The translations under genes and the position numbers were made by a program. Below the pieces are notes generated by a model that was not told where the DNA came from, searched no databases, and worked only from the letters and a program-made list of their open reading frames with translations. Source: Viola odorata (taxonomy: Eukaryota > Streptophyta > Magnoliopsida > Malpighiales > Violaceae). From it: a stretch of DNA of 64,000 bases. Positions 43,577 to 54,500 of this stretch are shown piece by piece. The first letter of the stretch is position 1, and every line of letters starts with the position of its first letter. The stretch is from assembly GCA_963691705.1 (NCBI GenBank), contig OY829537.1, positions 20,770,078 through 20,834,077 on the forward strand, in the 5' to 3' direction.

Positions 43577-45490
43577 TCAAGTTGCTGGGGTCTGGGGATC
43601 TTGGCCAGAAGTTTGGCCTAGATCATGGGCAGGAGGGTCTTTCGGTTTCGGATCTCTTGCAACAGGAGGTTCTTGGCCTGGCGGTTGCCCAGGATGTTCC
43701 AGGATAGACTGTTGTTGTTGAGCGAGTGAAGTGCTGCTGAAGTCCGTTTTCAGGTGGAGACTGGATAAGGGATTTTGGCCGCAGTCTTGGCCTGTGTCTT
43801 GGCCTAGATCAGCTGCTGCTGCTGGATCTGTAATGGGTGGGTCTTGCAAAGCCTTCGACTCCAGTTGTGGTGTCTGCACAACAGAAGGTAGGAATTTAGG
43901 AACCGTAGACTGCACGAATTGGCAACTTACAGTTTTTTTCTTCGGTTTGGCAGTCTTGGCCTGCGTCTTGGCCAAGCTCGAGGCCAAGACTGAGTCTGTT
44001 TTTTCTGGATCGGCCAAACTGGCTAAAACTTCTGGGAGTTCCTTCTGATCTCCTGCTCTGTCCTCCAGTCCTGCTATTGGATCTAAAATATCAAGAAAAT
44101 TCACGCAATGTGGATCATTAGGATGCTGTGATGCTTCTGTGATGCTGAATTTTATAGTACTTCCAAAGAATTCTAAAATTATGCTCCCTTCAAAGCAGTC
44201 AATCTTAGCCTTCGATGTCCTTAGAAATGGTCTTCCTAATAAAATGTCAGTGGTGCAAGAAGGCAATTGAATATTCATTTCAACAATGTAAAAGTCCACT
44301 GGATATATAAAATCATTTACCATTACCAAGACATCTGTCACAATTCCCTTGGGTCGGATGAACGATTTGTCAGCCAACTGAATCACCAGATCAGTCTCCT
44401 TCATTGTACCTATCTTTAAGGTCTCGAACTCACTCAAGGACATCACGTTGATGCCAGCCCCTAAGTCACAAAGGGCATTATCAATCATCTTGTTTCCTAT
44501 TCGGCATGGAATGGTGAAAGTTCCTTGATCCTTGCACTTCTCTGGAAGTTGCTGCACTGTATGAACTAAATTCACCCTCTCTACACCTGCAACTTTCTTT
44601 TTGTTAGTGCAAAATTCTTTAAGAAGTTTAGCATAAGAGGGAACTTTGGCAATTAAGTCTAACATAGGCATATTAACAGCTATCTTTCCAAAAAAATTCA
44701 TAAAGTCCCTTGCTTCATCTTGTTTCTTCTCTTTTGAGGATCTAGGAGGAAACGGTGGAGGAATTTCGATCACTTCCTCTTTCTGGTCAGTCTTGGCCCG
44801 AGTCTTGGCCAAGACAGGTTCTGCCTTTTCTGGTTCCGTGATAACTGCAGGCTTGGCCTGAGGTTTGGCCAAGACTGCTTCTGTTTCAGTCTCTTCTTCC
44901 TCATCTTCATCCATCTCTTGCGACTGGATTTTTTTCAATTCCTTGTCTATTTTCGCACCGTCCCTCTTAGGTAACACAACTCCACTCCTTAAACTCATGG
45001 CACTAACATTAACATTGTGCGCTGGATTGTTTACCGTGGTTGGAGGTAATCTGCCTTGGTTAGCCATCTGATTGATTTGCTTCTGCATCTCCGCCTGTGA
45101 TTGCATAAAATTCTTCTGCATCTCTACCTGTGACAACATAAAAATTTTATGCATCTCTACCAGACTAGTGTGGGTTGTCTGCATAAAATTTTTGAGTGTA
45201 TCTTCCACAGAAGGACCAGTAATCTGCAAAGGTTGAGGGGCAGGCGGTAGCTGGGCTATAGGAGCTTGGCTAGGGGCTTGGCCTAGATTCTGTCGTGGAG
45301 GGACTGGATCGCTCCATCTGAAGTTTGGGTGGCCTCTCCATGAGTACTCGTTACTTCCCTGAGGGTAGTTCTGCATACTCCCTTGGTTGTGTGCGTATGC
45401 TGCGTTAACTTGAGTCATATCATCCGGAGGGTGTTGCACCATATAACAATTACTGGTTTGATGATCCTGCTGCTGGCATATCCCACACAC
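43577..45490 (-). CDS. Nucleocapsid-protease part of the Athila relative, with a repeat-rich tail
   Basis: Same frame as gag upstream, separated by one TAG. It opens with a zinc knuckle CX2CX4HX4C (CGICQQQDHQTSNC). A Pro/Gln/Asn-rich stretch with repeated EMQKNFMQSQ follows, then an acidic linker with LAKPQAKP and LAKTRAKT. The retropepsin domain has CDLGAGINVMSLSEFETL, VIQLADKSFIRPKGIV and TDILLGRPFLRTSKA. The active site is DLGA, as in the full Athila. After PQLESKALQD the similarity to the full element ends just before RT. The remaining tail repeats DLGQDTGQDCGQ and LGQTSGQD and stops at 43577. The frame is long and intact, so it is probably still translatable. Confidence 0.85.
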   Translation of the reverse strand: MCGICQQQDHQTSNCYMVQHPPDDMTQVNAAYAHNQGSMQNYPQGSNEYSWRGHPNFRWSDPVPPRQNLGQAPSQAPIAQLPPAPQPLQITGPSVEDTLKNFMQTTHTSLVEMHKIFMLSQVEMQKNFMQSQAEMQKQINQMANQGRLPPTTVNNPAHNVNVSAMSLRSGVVLPKRDGAKIDKELKKIQSQEMDEDEEEETETEAVLAKPQAKPAVITEPEKAEPVLAKTRAKTDQKEEVIEIPPPFPPRSSKEKKQDEARDFMNFFGKIAVNMPMLDLIAKVPSYAKLLKEFCTNKKKVAGVERVNLVHTVQQLPEKCKDQGTFTIPCRIGNKMIDNALCDLGAGINVMSLSEFETLKIGTMKETDLVIQLADKSFIRPKGIVTDVLVMVNDFIYPVDFYIVEMNIQLPSCTTDILLGRPFLRTSKAKIDCFEGSIILEFFGSTIKFSITEASQHPNDPHCVNFLDILDPIAGLEDRAGDQKELPEVLASLADPEKTDSVLASSLAKTQAKTAKPKKKTVSCQFVQSTVPKFLPSVVQTPQLESKALQDPPITDPAAAADLGQDTGQDCGQNPLSSLHLKTDFSSTSLAQQQQSILEHPGQPPGQEPPVARDPKPKDPPAHDLGQTSGQDPQTPAT

Positions 45491-45499
45491 TGGGGCTAC

Positions 45500-46468
45500 C
45501 TACTTTTGATTCTGAATACCTGTGGGCATTGCACCTGAAAAGTTAATAGAAAGATTTTTGACCATGTCAGTTAATTCAGTTAACTTTTGTTCAACATTAA
45601 TAGCACAAAGATTTGAAGGAATAGAGTTTCGGTCAGAAGAAATATTATTTTGGCAATTATCTGCCATAGTCTGAAGTAGCATCTTGGCTCTTGTGACAGT
45701 CAAATCTTGCAATGCTCCACCTGCTGCTGAGTCCACTTTCTCCTGGTTACTTGGGAGCATCCCGTCATAAAAGTACTGGATCATTGTCTGATCCGCAACT
45801 CCGTGTGTAGGGCAGACTTCCTGCAACTCACGGAACCGTTGATGATATTCACTTAGACCCTCATTGTTCCTTTGCTGGATGGCAGCCATGTTCTTTCTAG
45901 CTACCCCTGCTTTTGTTGCATTCCAGTACTTGTTTAGGAACAAAGTGGACATCTCGGCCCATGTGTTGACCGTGTTGTGAGGTAGACCGTAGAACCAATT
46001 TTGGGCAGCCCCCTCAAGAGAGCATGGAAAAGCTTTCAACTTTGCTCTTTCCATATTCACAGTAGCTGGTTTCATCATGTCACATTGAACGTGTAGGTTC
46101 CTCAGATGCTTGAATGGGTTTTCATTCGAATGGCCAAAGAACTTAGGAAGGTTGGCCACCATATTGGTCTTTATAGACCAGTCATTGGGTACAGCTGGTA
46201 AACTAATACAGGAAAAGGTTTCTTGTTCCGCTGTTTTGTTCAGTTCCCTCATCGTGGGCTCTGGTTGATTTTCTTCCATGTCTTGGCCGGAGTCCAGGCC
46301 AAGATCGTGGTCTAGACTGGAATCTGTTTCGGAACTAGAGGTTTCCGATTCACTTTCTTCTGGGGTTTTCCTCTTTCTAGCTATCTTTCTGAGTTGTGCT
46401 TCGGTCTTAGTGAGATTCGGATTGTACAGTAGCAAATCTTCTTCTCTGCAAGAGGACCTGGTCATCAA
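45500..46468 (-). CDS. Gag (capsid) of the Athila relative
   Basis: Starts MMTRSSCREEDLLLYNPNL at ATG 46468, about 45 bp downstream of the primer site, and runs 322 codons to a TAG at 45500. An acidic Ser-rich N-terminus includes DSSLDHDLGLDSGQDMEEN. The gag core has NPFKHLRNLHVQCD, AKLKAFPCSLEGAAQNWFYG, FLNKYWNATKAGVARKN and YHQRFRELQEVCPTHG. It aligns along its length with the split gag of the full Athila at 8657-9301 and 25198-25994, and serves as a guide to where that copy is broken. The TAG joins in frame to the zinc knuckle-protease part; it may be a recent mutation or a readthrough site. Confidence 0.9.
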   Translation of the reverse strand: MMTRSSCREEDLLLYNPNLTKTEAQLRKIARKRKTPEESESETSSSETDSSLDHDLGLDSGQDMEENQPEPTMRELNKTAEQETFSCISLPAVPNDWSIKTNMVANLPKFFGHSNENPFKHLRNLHVQCDMMKPATVNMERAKLKAFPCSLEGAAQNWFYGLPHNTVNTWAEMSTLFLNKYWNATKAGVARKNMAAIQQRNNEGLSEYHQRFRELQEVCPTHGVADQTMIQYFYDGMLPSNQEKVDSAAGGALQDLTVTRAKMLLQTMADNCQNNISSDRNSIPSNLCAINVEQKLTELTDMVKNLSINFSGAMPTGIQNQK

Positions 46469-46513
46469 CTATCAAAAACAAAATAAAACAAAAACTACAA
46501 ATACCGTTAGAGA

Positions 46514-46531
46514 TCCCCGGCAACGGCGCCA
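46514..46531 (-). other. Primer-binding site, tRNA-Asp type
   Basis: The minus strand reads TGGCGCCGTTGCCGGGGA, five bases after the end of the 5' LTR. Confidence 0.92.
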
Positions 46532-46536
46532 AAATT

Positions 46537-48069
46537 TGACCACGCATCGAACACGTCAAATATAGTAGTGAAATAGTTATGGAATTGGGGGTAGAAATAC
46601 AACTTATCATTGTCTACAATAGCTTGTAGATGATGGTAAGAGGATCGTCCACAGAGACCTCTAGGGAATGTAGTTCTTGAGTTGACTTCCTCGTCACTGA
46701 GTTTTGGTTGGGTGTTATCTGAAACTAAAGACAAAACAGAAAATAATGAAAACAATTTAAAATATAAAATAGTATTGGCCGAAGTCTAGGCCAAGACTGC
46801 GGGCTAGATTGGGAATAAGTCTTGTGATACGGAATTCCAGGTAAGGGCGATGGGTGAGCTTGCGTTCTTATGCATCGATCATTGACCGAAGTATTTTCAT
46901 CTCTTCTTCATAGTACTGCTATAGAGGGGAGGAACTCCTTTTCCCTCCTATCTTCCCTCCTCTTCAAACTATCTGGCAGGTACTCCCTCTCCTGATAATC
47001 CTAGCCAAGGGACACCTTGCTGGTTAAAGGGTTTATCCGTTTGACTGCTGTCTTGAATGGTTGCTCACCTCTTCAATGGTGCAGGGGAAGACAGTACCTA
47101 GGCTAAGTTCCTAGGTTGTCAATCTGGTCTCTACCTATTTTACCTATTCTTCTAGTCTGCTCGAGACTAGTCACCTACTCCGTCTAGCCGGCGGGTACTC
47201 CCTCTCCTTCTAGACTGGTTACAACTCTTCTCTCCTAGAGAACAAGGATGATCAAACCTTGGCTCTAGTGAGTAAGCGATGGATTAAGTTCAAGAATAAA
47301 TAAATACAAAGAAAGAGATTGTGAAGAACGGATTGTGTCTCATGATTGCATTAAGAACTTCAGCTCATCACCCTTACCAAGAATGGGGTTTAGCTACTCA
47401 TACTCATGAATGAATAATAAGAATACTTGATTGCATAAATAAATTAAATCCGAGATTCAAAGAATTGAATCCGGAGCAATAGTATAAAAGTGTCGAATTG
47501 GGGAAGAAGAAGAGAGCGTAGAGAGAGAGAGGAAAAGGGGAGGACGAGATCAGCTATAAGAAAGCTAAAACTCCTCTGTCCTTCTCCAACTCAATCTCCT
47601 AAATAATCTCCTAAATAATCTCCTAAAAGATTATTACAATTAATTGTTCTAAATATGGAAACTAAATCGCAATTAATTAAAGAGGGAGATCCCATGCGGG
47701 ATTCTACATAAGATTGTCTTCCTATCCCTCTAAAATTGTTGGACAGCTGCTACGTGCCAACTGTGAGAGTCCAACTTCAAAAATACTTCAATCGCTCCAA
47801 GCTGCAGTTTGATCGCAAAGGAGTCTTGGCCGGAGTCTAGGCCAAGACGATTCTGGTAAGCGCACTGCGTCAGATGCGAATATGTCTAGGCCAAGACCCA
47901 GGCCTAGACTCGAGTAATCAGCTTCAGCTCTCTTCTTCACGAATTCCTCTCTTGCTGCCTCCAAACCAGATCTGATTAAATGTGGGAAATTAAGGGATAC
48001 ATCAGTAGATTTACTGTCCAAAACTACAAGTAAATGGACAATAAAACATGATGAAATGCAATGCAATCA
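46537..48069 (-). repeat. 5' LTR of the Athila relative
   Basis: 1533 bp, identical in length to 40954-42486. On the minus strand it ends GATGCGTGGTCA before the primer site. The GGCC-motif sites near 46775, 47824 and 47884 are conserved. Confidence 0.97.
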
Positions 48070-48440
48070 CCTAATTTACAGAAACGTAAATTACGAAAGG
48101 AGAAATTGTAAACTTAAAGGACAATTTCCTTGAAAAATGAGCTTTGACATTTTTCAACGTCTTCCTTTGGTCGTCACTTCATTCGCTTGCCCCCAAGTTT
48201 ACAAATCTCATTGCATCTAAAATGATAAGGGAATTAAATAGTAAATTCACTGGAAAAGGATATCCCAAAATGTTTGAATTTTATTAACAAAAAAACCAGA
48301 AATATTAAAAGGAACACGTAGGTTGCCTCCCACGAAGCGCCCTTGTTTATAGTCATAGGCTCGACTATTATACAAAAAGTATTGTAGATATCACCATTAG
48401 ATGAGTAAGCAGGATGGGTCCCTTATAGGAGAATGATCAT
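48070..48440. other. Ogre-like non-coding region, right copy of the flanking duplication
   Basis: 48075-48240 repeats the sequence at about 40740-40920 with roughly 85% identity by eye. Nothing coding follows until the gag stop at 48441. Confidence 0.65.
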
Positions 48441-50045
48441 TCAAAGGTTGGCAGGAGGAGGGTAGACGGTCGTGTTAGGTCCTTTGGCTAACCCTTCAAA
48501 GGAGATCCATCCATTCTTGATCAAGTGGTGAACCTTTCCTCTTAGGGCGAAGCAGTTTTCTATCGTGTGACCCTGAGCTCCAGCATGGTACTCGCATCTA
48601 GCGTTATGATTGTACCACTTCGGGTAGGGAGGTTGTAGAGGTGTCATTGGGGTGGGCACAATTTGTCCAGCCGCCAAGAGATGTTTATAAATTTCCCCCA
48701 AAGAAGCGGGAAGAGTTGGCAGTGGCCCCCGGTTCCAACGGTTACTTGGGTTATTTTGGTTGTTTGGCGGGTTATATGGAGATGGTGGAAATGGTGTAGG
48801 GTTTTGAGGAGGTGGCGAGGAAGGTGGCTCGTAGCTAGGCTGGTGAGAGGCAAAGTTGACATCTTTCTTTATGATGGGCTCTTTCTTAGGTGTTACCTCT
48901 GGTGTGGAAACATCGATTCTCCCCGACTTGATCCCTTGTTCGACTCTTTCAGCCACCATGACCATGTCAGAAAAGTTATTTGATGGATTGGATATAAGAT
49001 GAGTATAGTAGGGAGCCTTGAAGGTATCCACGAAAATAGATATGAGTTCTTTGTCATTCAAAGGAGGTGAAATTCTGGAAGCTAGTTCTCTCCACCTCTG
49101 AGCATAAGTTTTCACTGATTCTTCAGTTTTTTTCCCAAGATTTCGGAGATCAGAACGGTCTGGCGCTACCTCCAAATTGAACTTGTATTGCTTGAAGAAA
49201 GCATCCGATAAATCTCTCCAAGTTTTGATCTTATCCCCATCCAAACTCATGTACCAGGTCAAGGCATGCTTGGCCAAACTCTCTCTGAACAGATGGATTA
49301 ACATGGGCTCATTGTGTATCATATCGGCCATTTTGTTGCAATAGGCCTTGAGGTGAGTTTTTGGGCACTCGATCCCAGTGTACTTCTCAAAATCTAGAAT
49401 CTTATATTTTGGAGGCATTATGATCCCCGGGACCATGCACATAGCAGCGGGACCTGTAGGGTCGAAGGGGTCTGTTCCTTCGATGACCCTGAGCCTTTCC
49501 TCTAGCAGATTCATTCTATCCATATTCGGTCTTTCTGTGACGAGAGCGTTTGGACCAAGGTATGGCGGAGGTTCTGTCGTGAATGATGGTTGCGTCGGAT
49601 TGACAAAAGGAGGCCGACTTCCCATAGGATTGGGAATCACGACTTGAGTGGGATGGCCCTGGGATGGGTAAAATCCCCGGGATTCCTGACGAATCAGATT
49701 TTGACCAGGGTCCAAAGTAAGGTTGACAAAGGAATGTTGTAGAGCTGTATCAACTCCTTCACCCGTGTTGGCTATAGGGTTCGGGGTGGTGGGTACAAAG
49801 ACGGGATCAATCCATTTCCATTGACCCCCACGAACCGAAAACGATCGGGGTCCCGAAGATCCAGCGATGGCAGATGAGAAGGGTCCCATCATTTGACTAG
49901 GATCAAAACCGGGTGGGAACTCAGTGGTTGCTTCATCTCGCTCTTTTTCACCCCGAGTGGCCTTTTCTGTAGTAACCCTTACTTGCTCTTCTAACTCTTT
50001 TATTCTAGCAGCCAATGCCTCTTCTGTCTTGGTTTGTTCGGCCAT
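48441..50045 (-). CDS. Gag of the Ogre-like element
   Basis: Intact frame of 534 codons from ATG 50045 (MAEQTKTEEALAARIKELEE, a coiled coil). A Pro-rich stretch is followed by the retrotransposon gag core: PPKYKILDFEKYTGIECPKT, AYCNKMADMIHNEPMLIHLF, LTWYMSLDGDKIKTWRDL, FFKQYKFNLEVAPDRSDL and ESVKTYAQRWRELASRISPP. It ends in a zinc knuckle-like CX2H...HX4C (CEYHAGAQGHTIENC, near 48585). The YC-KM and YKFNLEVAPDR type is that of Ogre-group Gag. No protease or polymerase frame follows, before or after removing the nested Athila relative. The frame is conserved despite the lack of pol, consistent with a non-autonomous element that supplies or shares Gag. Confidence 0.88.
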   Translation of the reverse strand: MAEQTKTEEALAARIKELEEQVRVTTEKATRGEKERDEATTEFPPGFDPSQMMGPFSSAIAGSSGPRSFSVRGGQWKWIDPVFVPTTPNPIANTGEGVDTALQHSFVNLTLDPGQNLIRQESRGFYPSQGHPTQVVIPNPMGSRPPFVNPTQPSFTTEPPPYLGPNALVTERPNMDRMNLLEERLRVIEGTDPFDPTGPAAMCMVPGIIMPPKYKILDFEKYTGIECPKTHLKAYCNKMADMIHNEPMLIHLFRESLAKHALTWYMSLDGDKIKTWRDLSDAFFKQYKFNLEVAPDRSDLRNLGKKTEESVKTYAQRWRELASRISPPLNDKELISIFVDTFKAPYYTHLISNPSNNFSDMVMVAERVEQGIKSGRIDVSTPEVTPKKEPIIKKDVNFASHQPSYEPPSSPPPQNPTPFPPSPYNPPNNQNNPSNRWNRGPLPTLPASLGEIYKHLLAAGQIVPTPMTPLQPPYPKWYNHNARCEYHAGAQGHTIENCFALRGKVHHLIKNGWISFEGLAKGPNTTVYPPPANL

Positions 50046-51495
50046 TATTCGCCTTTGAAGCCTAGTTATGGGGGGGGCTCGGTGGAGTAATTCGCTTGCG
50101 AGGAGTTATCGTGAACCTGAAAAAAGAGTAAGTACAAGTGATGGACGATCCCGAGGCCTCCACGTTGCTCATTCGCTTTTCTGGCTACACTTTCACTTGA
50201 TATTTTCAGGGCGGTCGGAGTGGCGTGATCTCCTAGTTGTGGATGATATGCGAAGGAAGCCTCTATTCATTCCAACGATATGGAGCAATCTGAGATGTTA
50301 TCTGCGAAACCCAAATCAATAGGGGCAACCAATGCCGCCACGCTAGGAAGATCTCTTTTACACTACGCTCGCAAATGACGTAGGGCCTGATGCCTGGTGA
50401 ACTTATCCGAGGGGAGAGATGATCACTTATACCATGAATTGGGAGTCTTGTGATGAAGAAAGAAGACCTGACCCTGACTGAGAAATGCTTAGATGTTTTA
50501 AGCATTTGGTAGATTTTTTTGGAGTTTTGGTGAGACGATTGTGTTTATCCCGGAGGGATTTTCTCTTTTTGCGATGGTCTTTTGAGTGGTATCGGATGGA
50601 CAATGGATATGGAAAGTTTGAAGGTGATTTAATAAATATCCGAAAAACATACGACTTTATTAAAAGTGTTTACAAGATGTAGTAAACTAGCCAACTACCT
50701 AAATTCATCAAAAATGGCTAGACCAGATTAGGGGTCCTAACTACATGAAAAGAAAAGGTTTGCCGATGTCCGAGTCCTTAGGTGAAGGTGTCAACCCTAA
50801 GAGTCGGAATTCTCTTGCTCCTGCCAAAGGTATTCCATTGAAGCCATCTCCCCTCTCTGTATTTCTATCTCGGCCTCTAAAGCTGCAATCCGGCTCTGCA
50901 GTGCCTGATCGTTGAAACTTCGTTCCCCGAAAATATCAAGTGAAATTAGTGTAAGTGCCGACATATCAAATGAGCAAAAACGGGTCCTGTGGGACAAAAA
51001 TAAAATTTTAAATGCAAAGTAACCTGCACGTGTAAGAAAATTTACAGTTCGTATAACAGAAAATTTATGAAAAAAATGGAAATCATGGTACCAAGATGAA
51101 TAGAGCCACGACAAAGCAGGTATAATCATGATGCACGTGCTAGGGCTCTGATTCCGACATTTCTAACTGGCTTGAATGGTTCCCGGATGATACCATGAAA
51201 AGGTCCCTAAAGTGTCGTCCAGTGTCCCGATTCCTTGCGAAATCGTGGAACCTTTCGACTGGCTTTAGGGGTTCATCCGAGTTGGGATTGGTGAACACTA
51301 CCTAGGACATGTGTCCTAGGGCGTCACTACTACCCTCCTAATTTGGTAATTGTCCCCTGGGTGTAGGGCGCTATGAAATGCATATGACAATTGATAAAGC
51401 AAATAAATGAACAGACCAGCAATTGATCAAAGCAAATAAATAAATAAACAAATAAAACACCTCTCTAAAAAGATAAAACCGGCTCCGACCCTAAA
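50046..51495 (-). other. Leader of the Ogre-like element
   Basis: About 1.45 kb between primer site and gag. An open frame at 51129-50797 (minus) ends in a coiled-coil stretch (LQSRIAALEAEIEIQRGEMA) that may be a remnant of an upstream ORF or exon. Its N-terminal part looks non-coding. No other frame is supported. Confidence 0.5.
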
Positions 51496-51514
51496 GTCCC
51501 TAGTGAAGTCGCCA
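51496..51514 (-). other. Primer-binding site of the Ogre-like element
   Basis: The minus strand reads TGGCGACTTCACTAGGGAC, three bases after the LTR end. The form resembles Ogre primer sites, said in the literature to match a tRNA-Arg; I have not checked the tRNA. Confidence 0.6.
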
Positions 51515-51517
51515 AAC

Positions 51518-54500
51518 TGTCGCGCCCCGAAAATTTAAAAATCCGCAAGTGTGCAACGAAATTTGAGACCTTACAATGCTCAGCGTAAACAGACGCCTCG
51601 CAACATGCAATGAAGTCGCCACCCTAATTTGGTTGCTAGGTTTAGGGAACCTTAATCGTCATGGCATAAGAAATATAATAAGTAAAAAACTAAAGGCACA
51701 AAAAAGAGGTCTGGACCCCAGACAAAGGTTCGGGGTCGTATTATGGTCTCGGGAAGGTGTTAGGCACCCGAGTCACATCCGAAAACGGTTACCGGTTGAT
51801 GAGAGAGGTGTTTAAAAAAGTGTTTGATAAAATGCGTTTTGAAAAAGGGGACCCTCAGAGGAATCGTCACTTTAGTCTTTTCTATGATCGTGACCGTTCA
51901 GGAATAATAAAAAGATCTTTCGAACGGGGTTACCGTTTATCAAGATCGATCGATTATCCCTGACCGTAACGTGATGGGACTGAATTTTCCGCAAGACTGA
52001 ATGAGCGCCCTCTTATTTCATCATCGAGCCATGCATGATTAAATTAATTACTACGTGATTCTATCATGGATAGCTTTAGCAGAGTACAGATTAAATGAAA
52101 GGCTTTTGAAATGATAAACTGATTTGGGATCGAAAGTCCCCATATACATGCAGTCAATATAAACGAGAATTTAAAATCATATGAGCATGGCATTTTAAGC
52201 AAGTTTTTAAACACGTTGTTCATGTGGGTTGATTTTAATTCTAGCTGTTCTATATATCCATGCATACAATTGATATTTGCAGAAAGCATCGAATAAATAA
52301 AAAGGAATCGAAAGGCGTACTTTCGAGCGAAGCTTGAAATTAAAACCTACAAAAATGAGAGTGTTAGCGATAGCTCGAGAAATAAATAAATAATTTTATA
52401 AGTGTAAAAATTTAAATGACAGTTGATTGTATGCGAGAAATGATGGATTTAACGCATACGAGAATTAAATGCTGAGTTGATTGCATGCGAGAAATGATGG
52501 ATTTAACGCATACGAGAATTAAATGCTGAGTTGATTGCATGCGAGAAATGATGGATTTAACGCATATGAAAATTAAATGCTGAGTTGATTGCATGCGAGA
52601 AATGATGGATTTAACGCATACGAAAATTAAATGCTGAGTTGATTGCATGCGAGAAATGATTGATTTGACGCATACAAAAATTAAATGTTGAGTTGATTGC
52701 ATGCGAGAAATGATTGATTTGACGCATACGAAAATTAAATGTTGTTGATTGCATGCGAAAAATGATTGATTTTACGCATATGAAAATTAAATGCTGAGTT
52801 GATTGCATGCGAGAAATGATTGATTTGACGCATACGAGATTTCAATGATGACATGATTGCATGCGAGAAATGATTTATTTAACGCATACGAGATTTAAAT
52901 GATGACATGATTGCATGCAAGAAATGATTCATTTAACGCATACGAGATTTAAATGATGACATGATAACATGCGAGAAAGGATTTATTTGACGCTTACGAA
53001 AATTAAATGATTGTTGATTGCATGCAAAAAAATGATTGATTTTACGCATACGAGATTTAAATGATGACATGATTGTATGCGAGAAATGATTTATTTAACG
53101 CATACGAGATTTAAATGATGACATGATTGCATGCGAGAAATGATTCATTTAACGCATACGAGATTTAAATGATGACATGATTGCATGCGAGAAATGATTT
53201 ATTTGACGCATACGAAAATTAAATGATGACATGATTGCATGCGAGAAATGATTTATTTGACGCATACGAAAATTAAATGATGACATGATTGCATGCGAGA
53301 AATGATTTATTTAACGCATACGAAAATTAAATGTTGTTTTGATAAGTGTAGAAAAATTAAATGTAGTTGACGATTTACAGGGAATTAAAACAGTTTGATG
53401 ATTTGTAGAAAATAAACAGTTGATATGTTGCAGAAAATAAACAAGTGATATTTGCAGAAAATAAAACAATTGATATTTGCAGAAAATAAAACAGTTGATA
53501 TTGCGGAAGAATTTCCAGCAGTTTGCGAAAAATTAAAGCAGTTGATATTTACGAGAATTAAAATGCAACCGACCATGTAGGCGGTAAAATGAATAATTGA
53601 ATTTAAATTGCCGAAAGTAAATTGCGGAAAATTTAAAGTGCGGAAAATTAAACAGTTGATAATTTGCGGAAGAATTTCCAGCAGTATGATAAGTGCAAAA
53701 ATTTAAAGTAGTTGAATATTTACGAAAATTAAAATGCGACCGACCATGTAGGCGGTAAAATGAATAATTGAATTTAAATTGCCGAAAGTAAATTGCGGAA
53801 ATTTAAAGTGCGAATAATTTAAACAGTTGATAAGTACAGAAAATTAAACAATTGATAGTACGAAAAATAATCATACGAAGCATACGAAATATTTTTACGA
53901 AAAAGTGTGGTCCGAAATCTCGGAAAGATGAAAATGGGCTGGGCCCAACTAAAAAAATGCAAGAAAAATGGAAAATGGGCCAGGAATAGTGCTTGGCCCA
54001 TGAAAATTAAAAGGAAGGGTGATGGGCCAAGCCCATCACCTTTGACGCATGAATAGGCCATTATGGCACTATTCATCGTCATCTTCACCACGTCGTCGGC
54101 GCTACTGCCTGCGACCAAGGTCCGGCCACCCGTGGTCGGATCTTGAAAATCTTCGTACCGGGACGCTCCTCTCCTCGACGGCTTCCCGATCGTACGAACT
54201 TTGACTCGCAGTTTAAATCGTACAGAGTTTAATTTTGAAAAAAATGACAAAATCCTTAATTATCAAAAACTAATTAATTCGCACAACCTAGCTAACAATT
54301 TTTAAAATTGAAAGCATGTATTTAATCTACATCATGCACATGAATTAAAGGCATAAAAACAAGAAATTTATCTAATCCAAACCAAACAAAATGAATTAAA
54401 GAAGAAAATGCTTAAACGGAATGAAAGAAAAAGCTTGAAGAAAAGCTTACTGTGAAGCTTTAAACTGAGGCAATCGAAGCTCTAAGTGAGCTATCGATCA

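Larger units (their letters stand above)
40954..48069 (-). mobile_element. Young Athila relative with gag and protease only, minus strand
   Basis: Two 1533 bp LTRs (40954-42486 and 46537-48069) differ at 10 positions as counted by eye. The flanking target duplication CCTAA is perfect (40949-40953 and 48070-48074). Read on the minus strand: LTR, tRNA-Asp primer site, gag, a TAG, zinc knuckle and protease, a short tail, hairpin and purine tract, 3' region, second purine tract, LTR. RT, RNase H, integrase and most of ORF3 are absent, so it is a non-autonomous derivative. Low LTR divergence indicates recent activity, presumably using the enzymes of a full Athila element. Confidence 0.95.

Noticed and set aside
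40954..48069. Segmental duplication to explain the 1533 bp repeat pair
   Set aside because: Primer site, polypurine tract, TG...CA ends and the CCTAA target duplication show that the pair are LTRs of one element.
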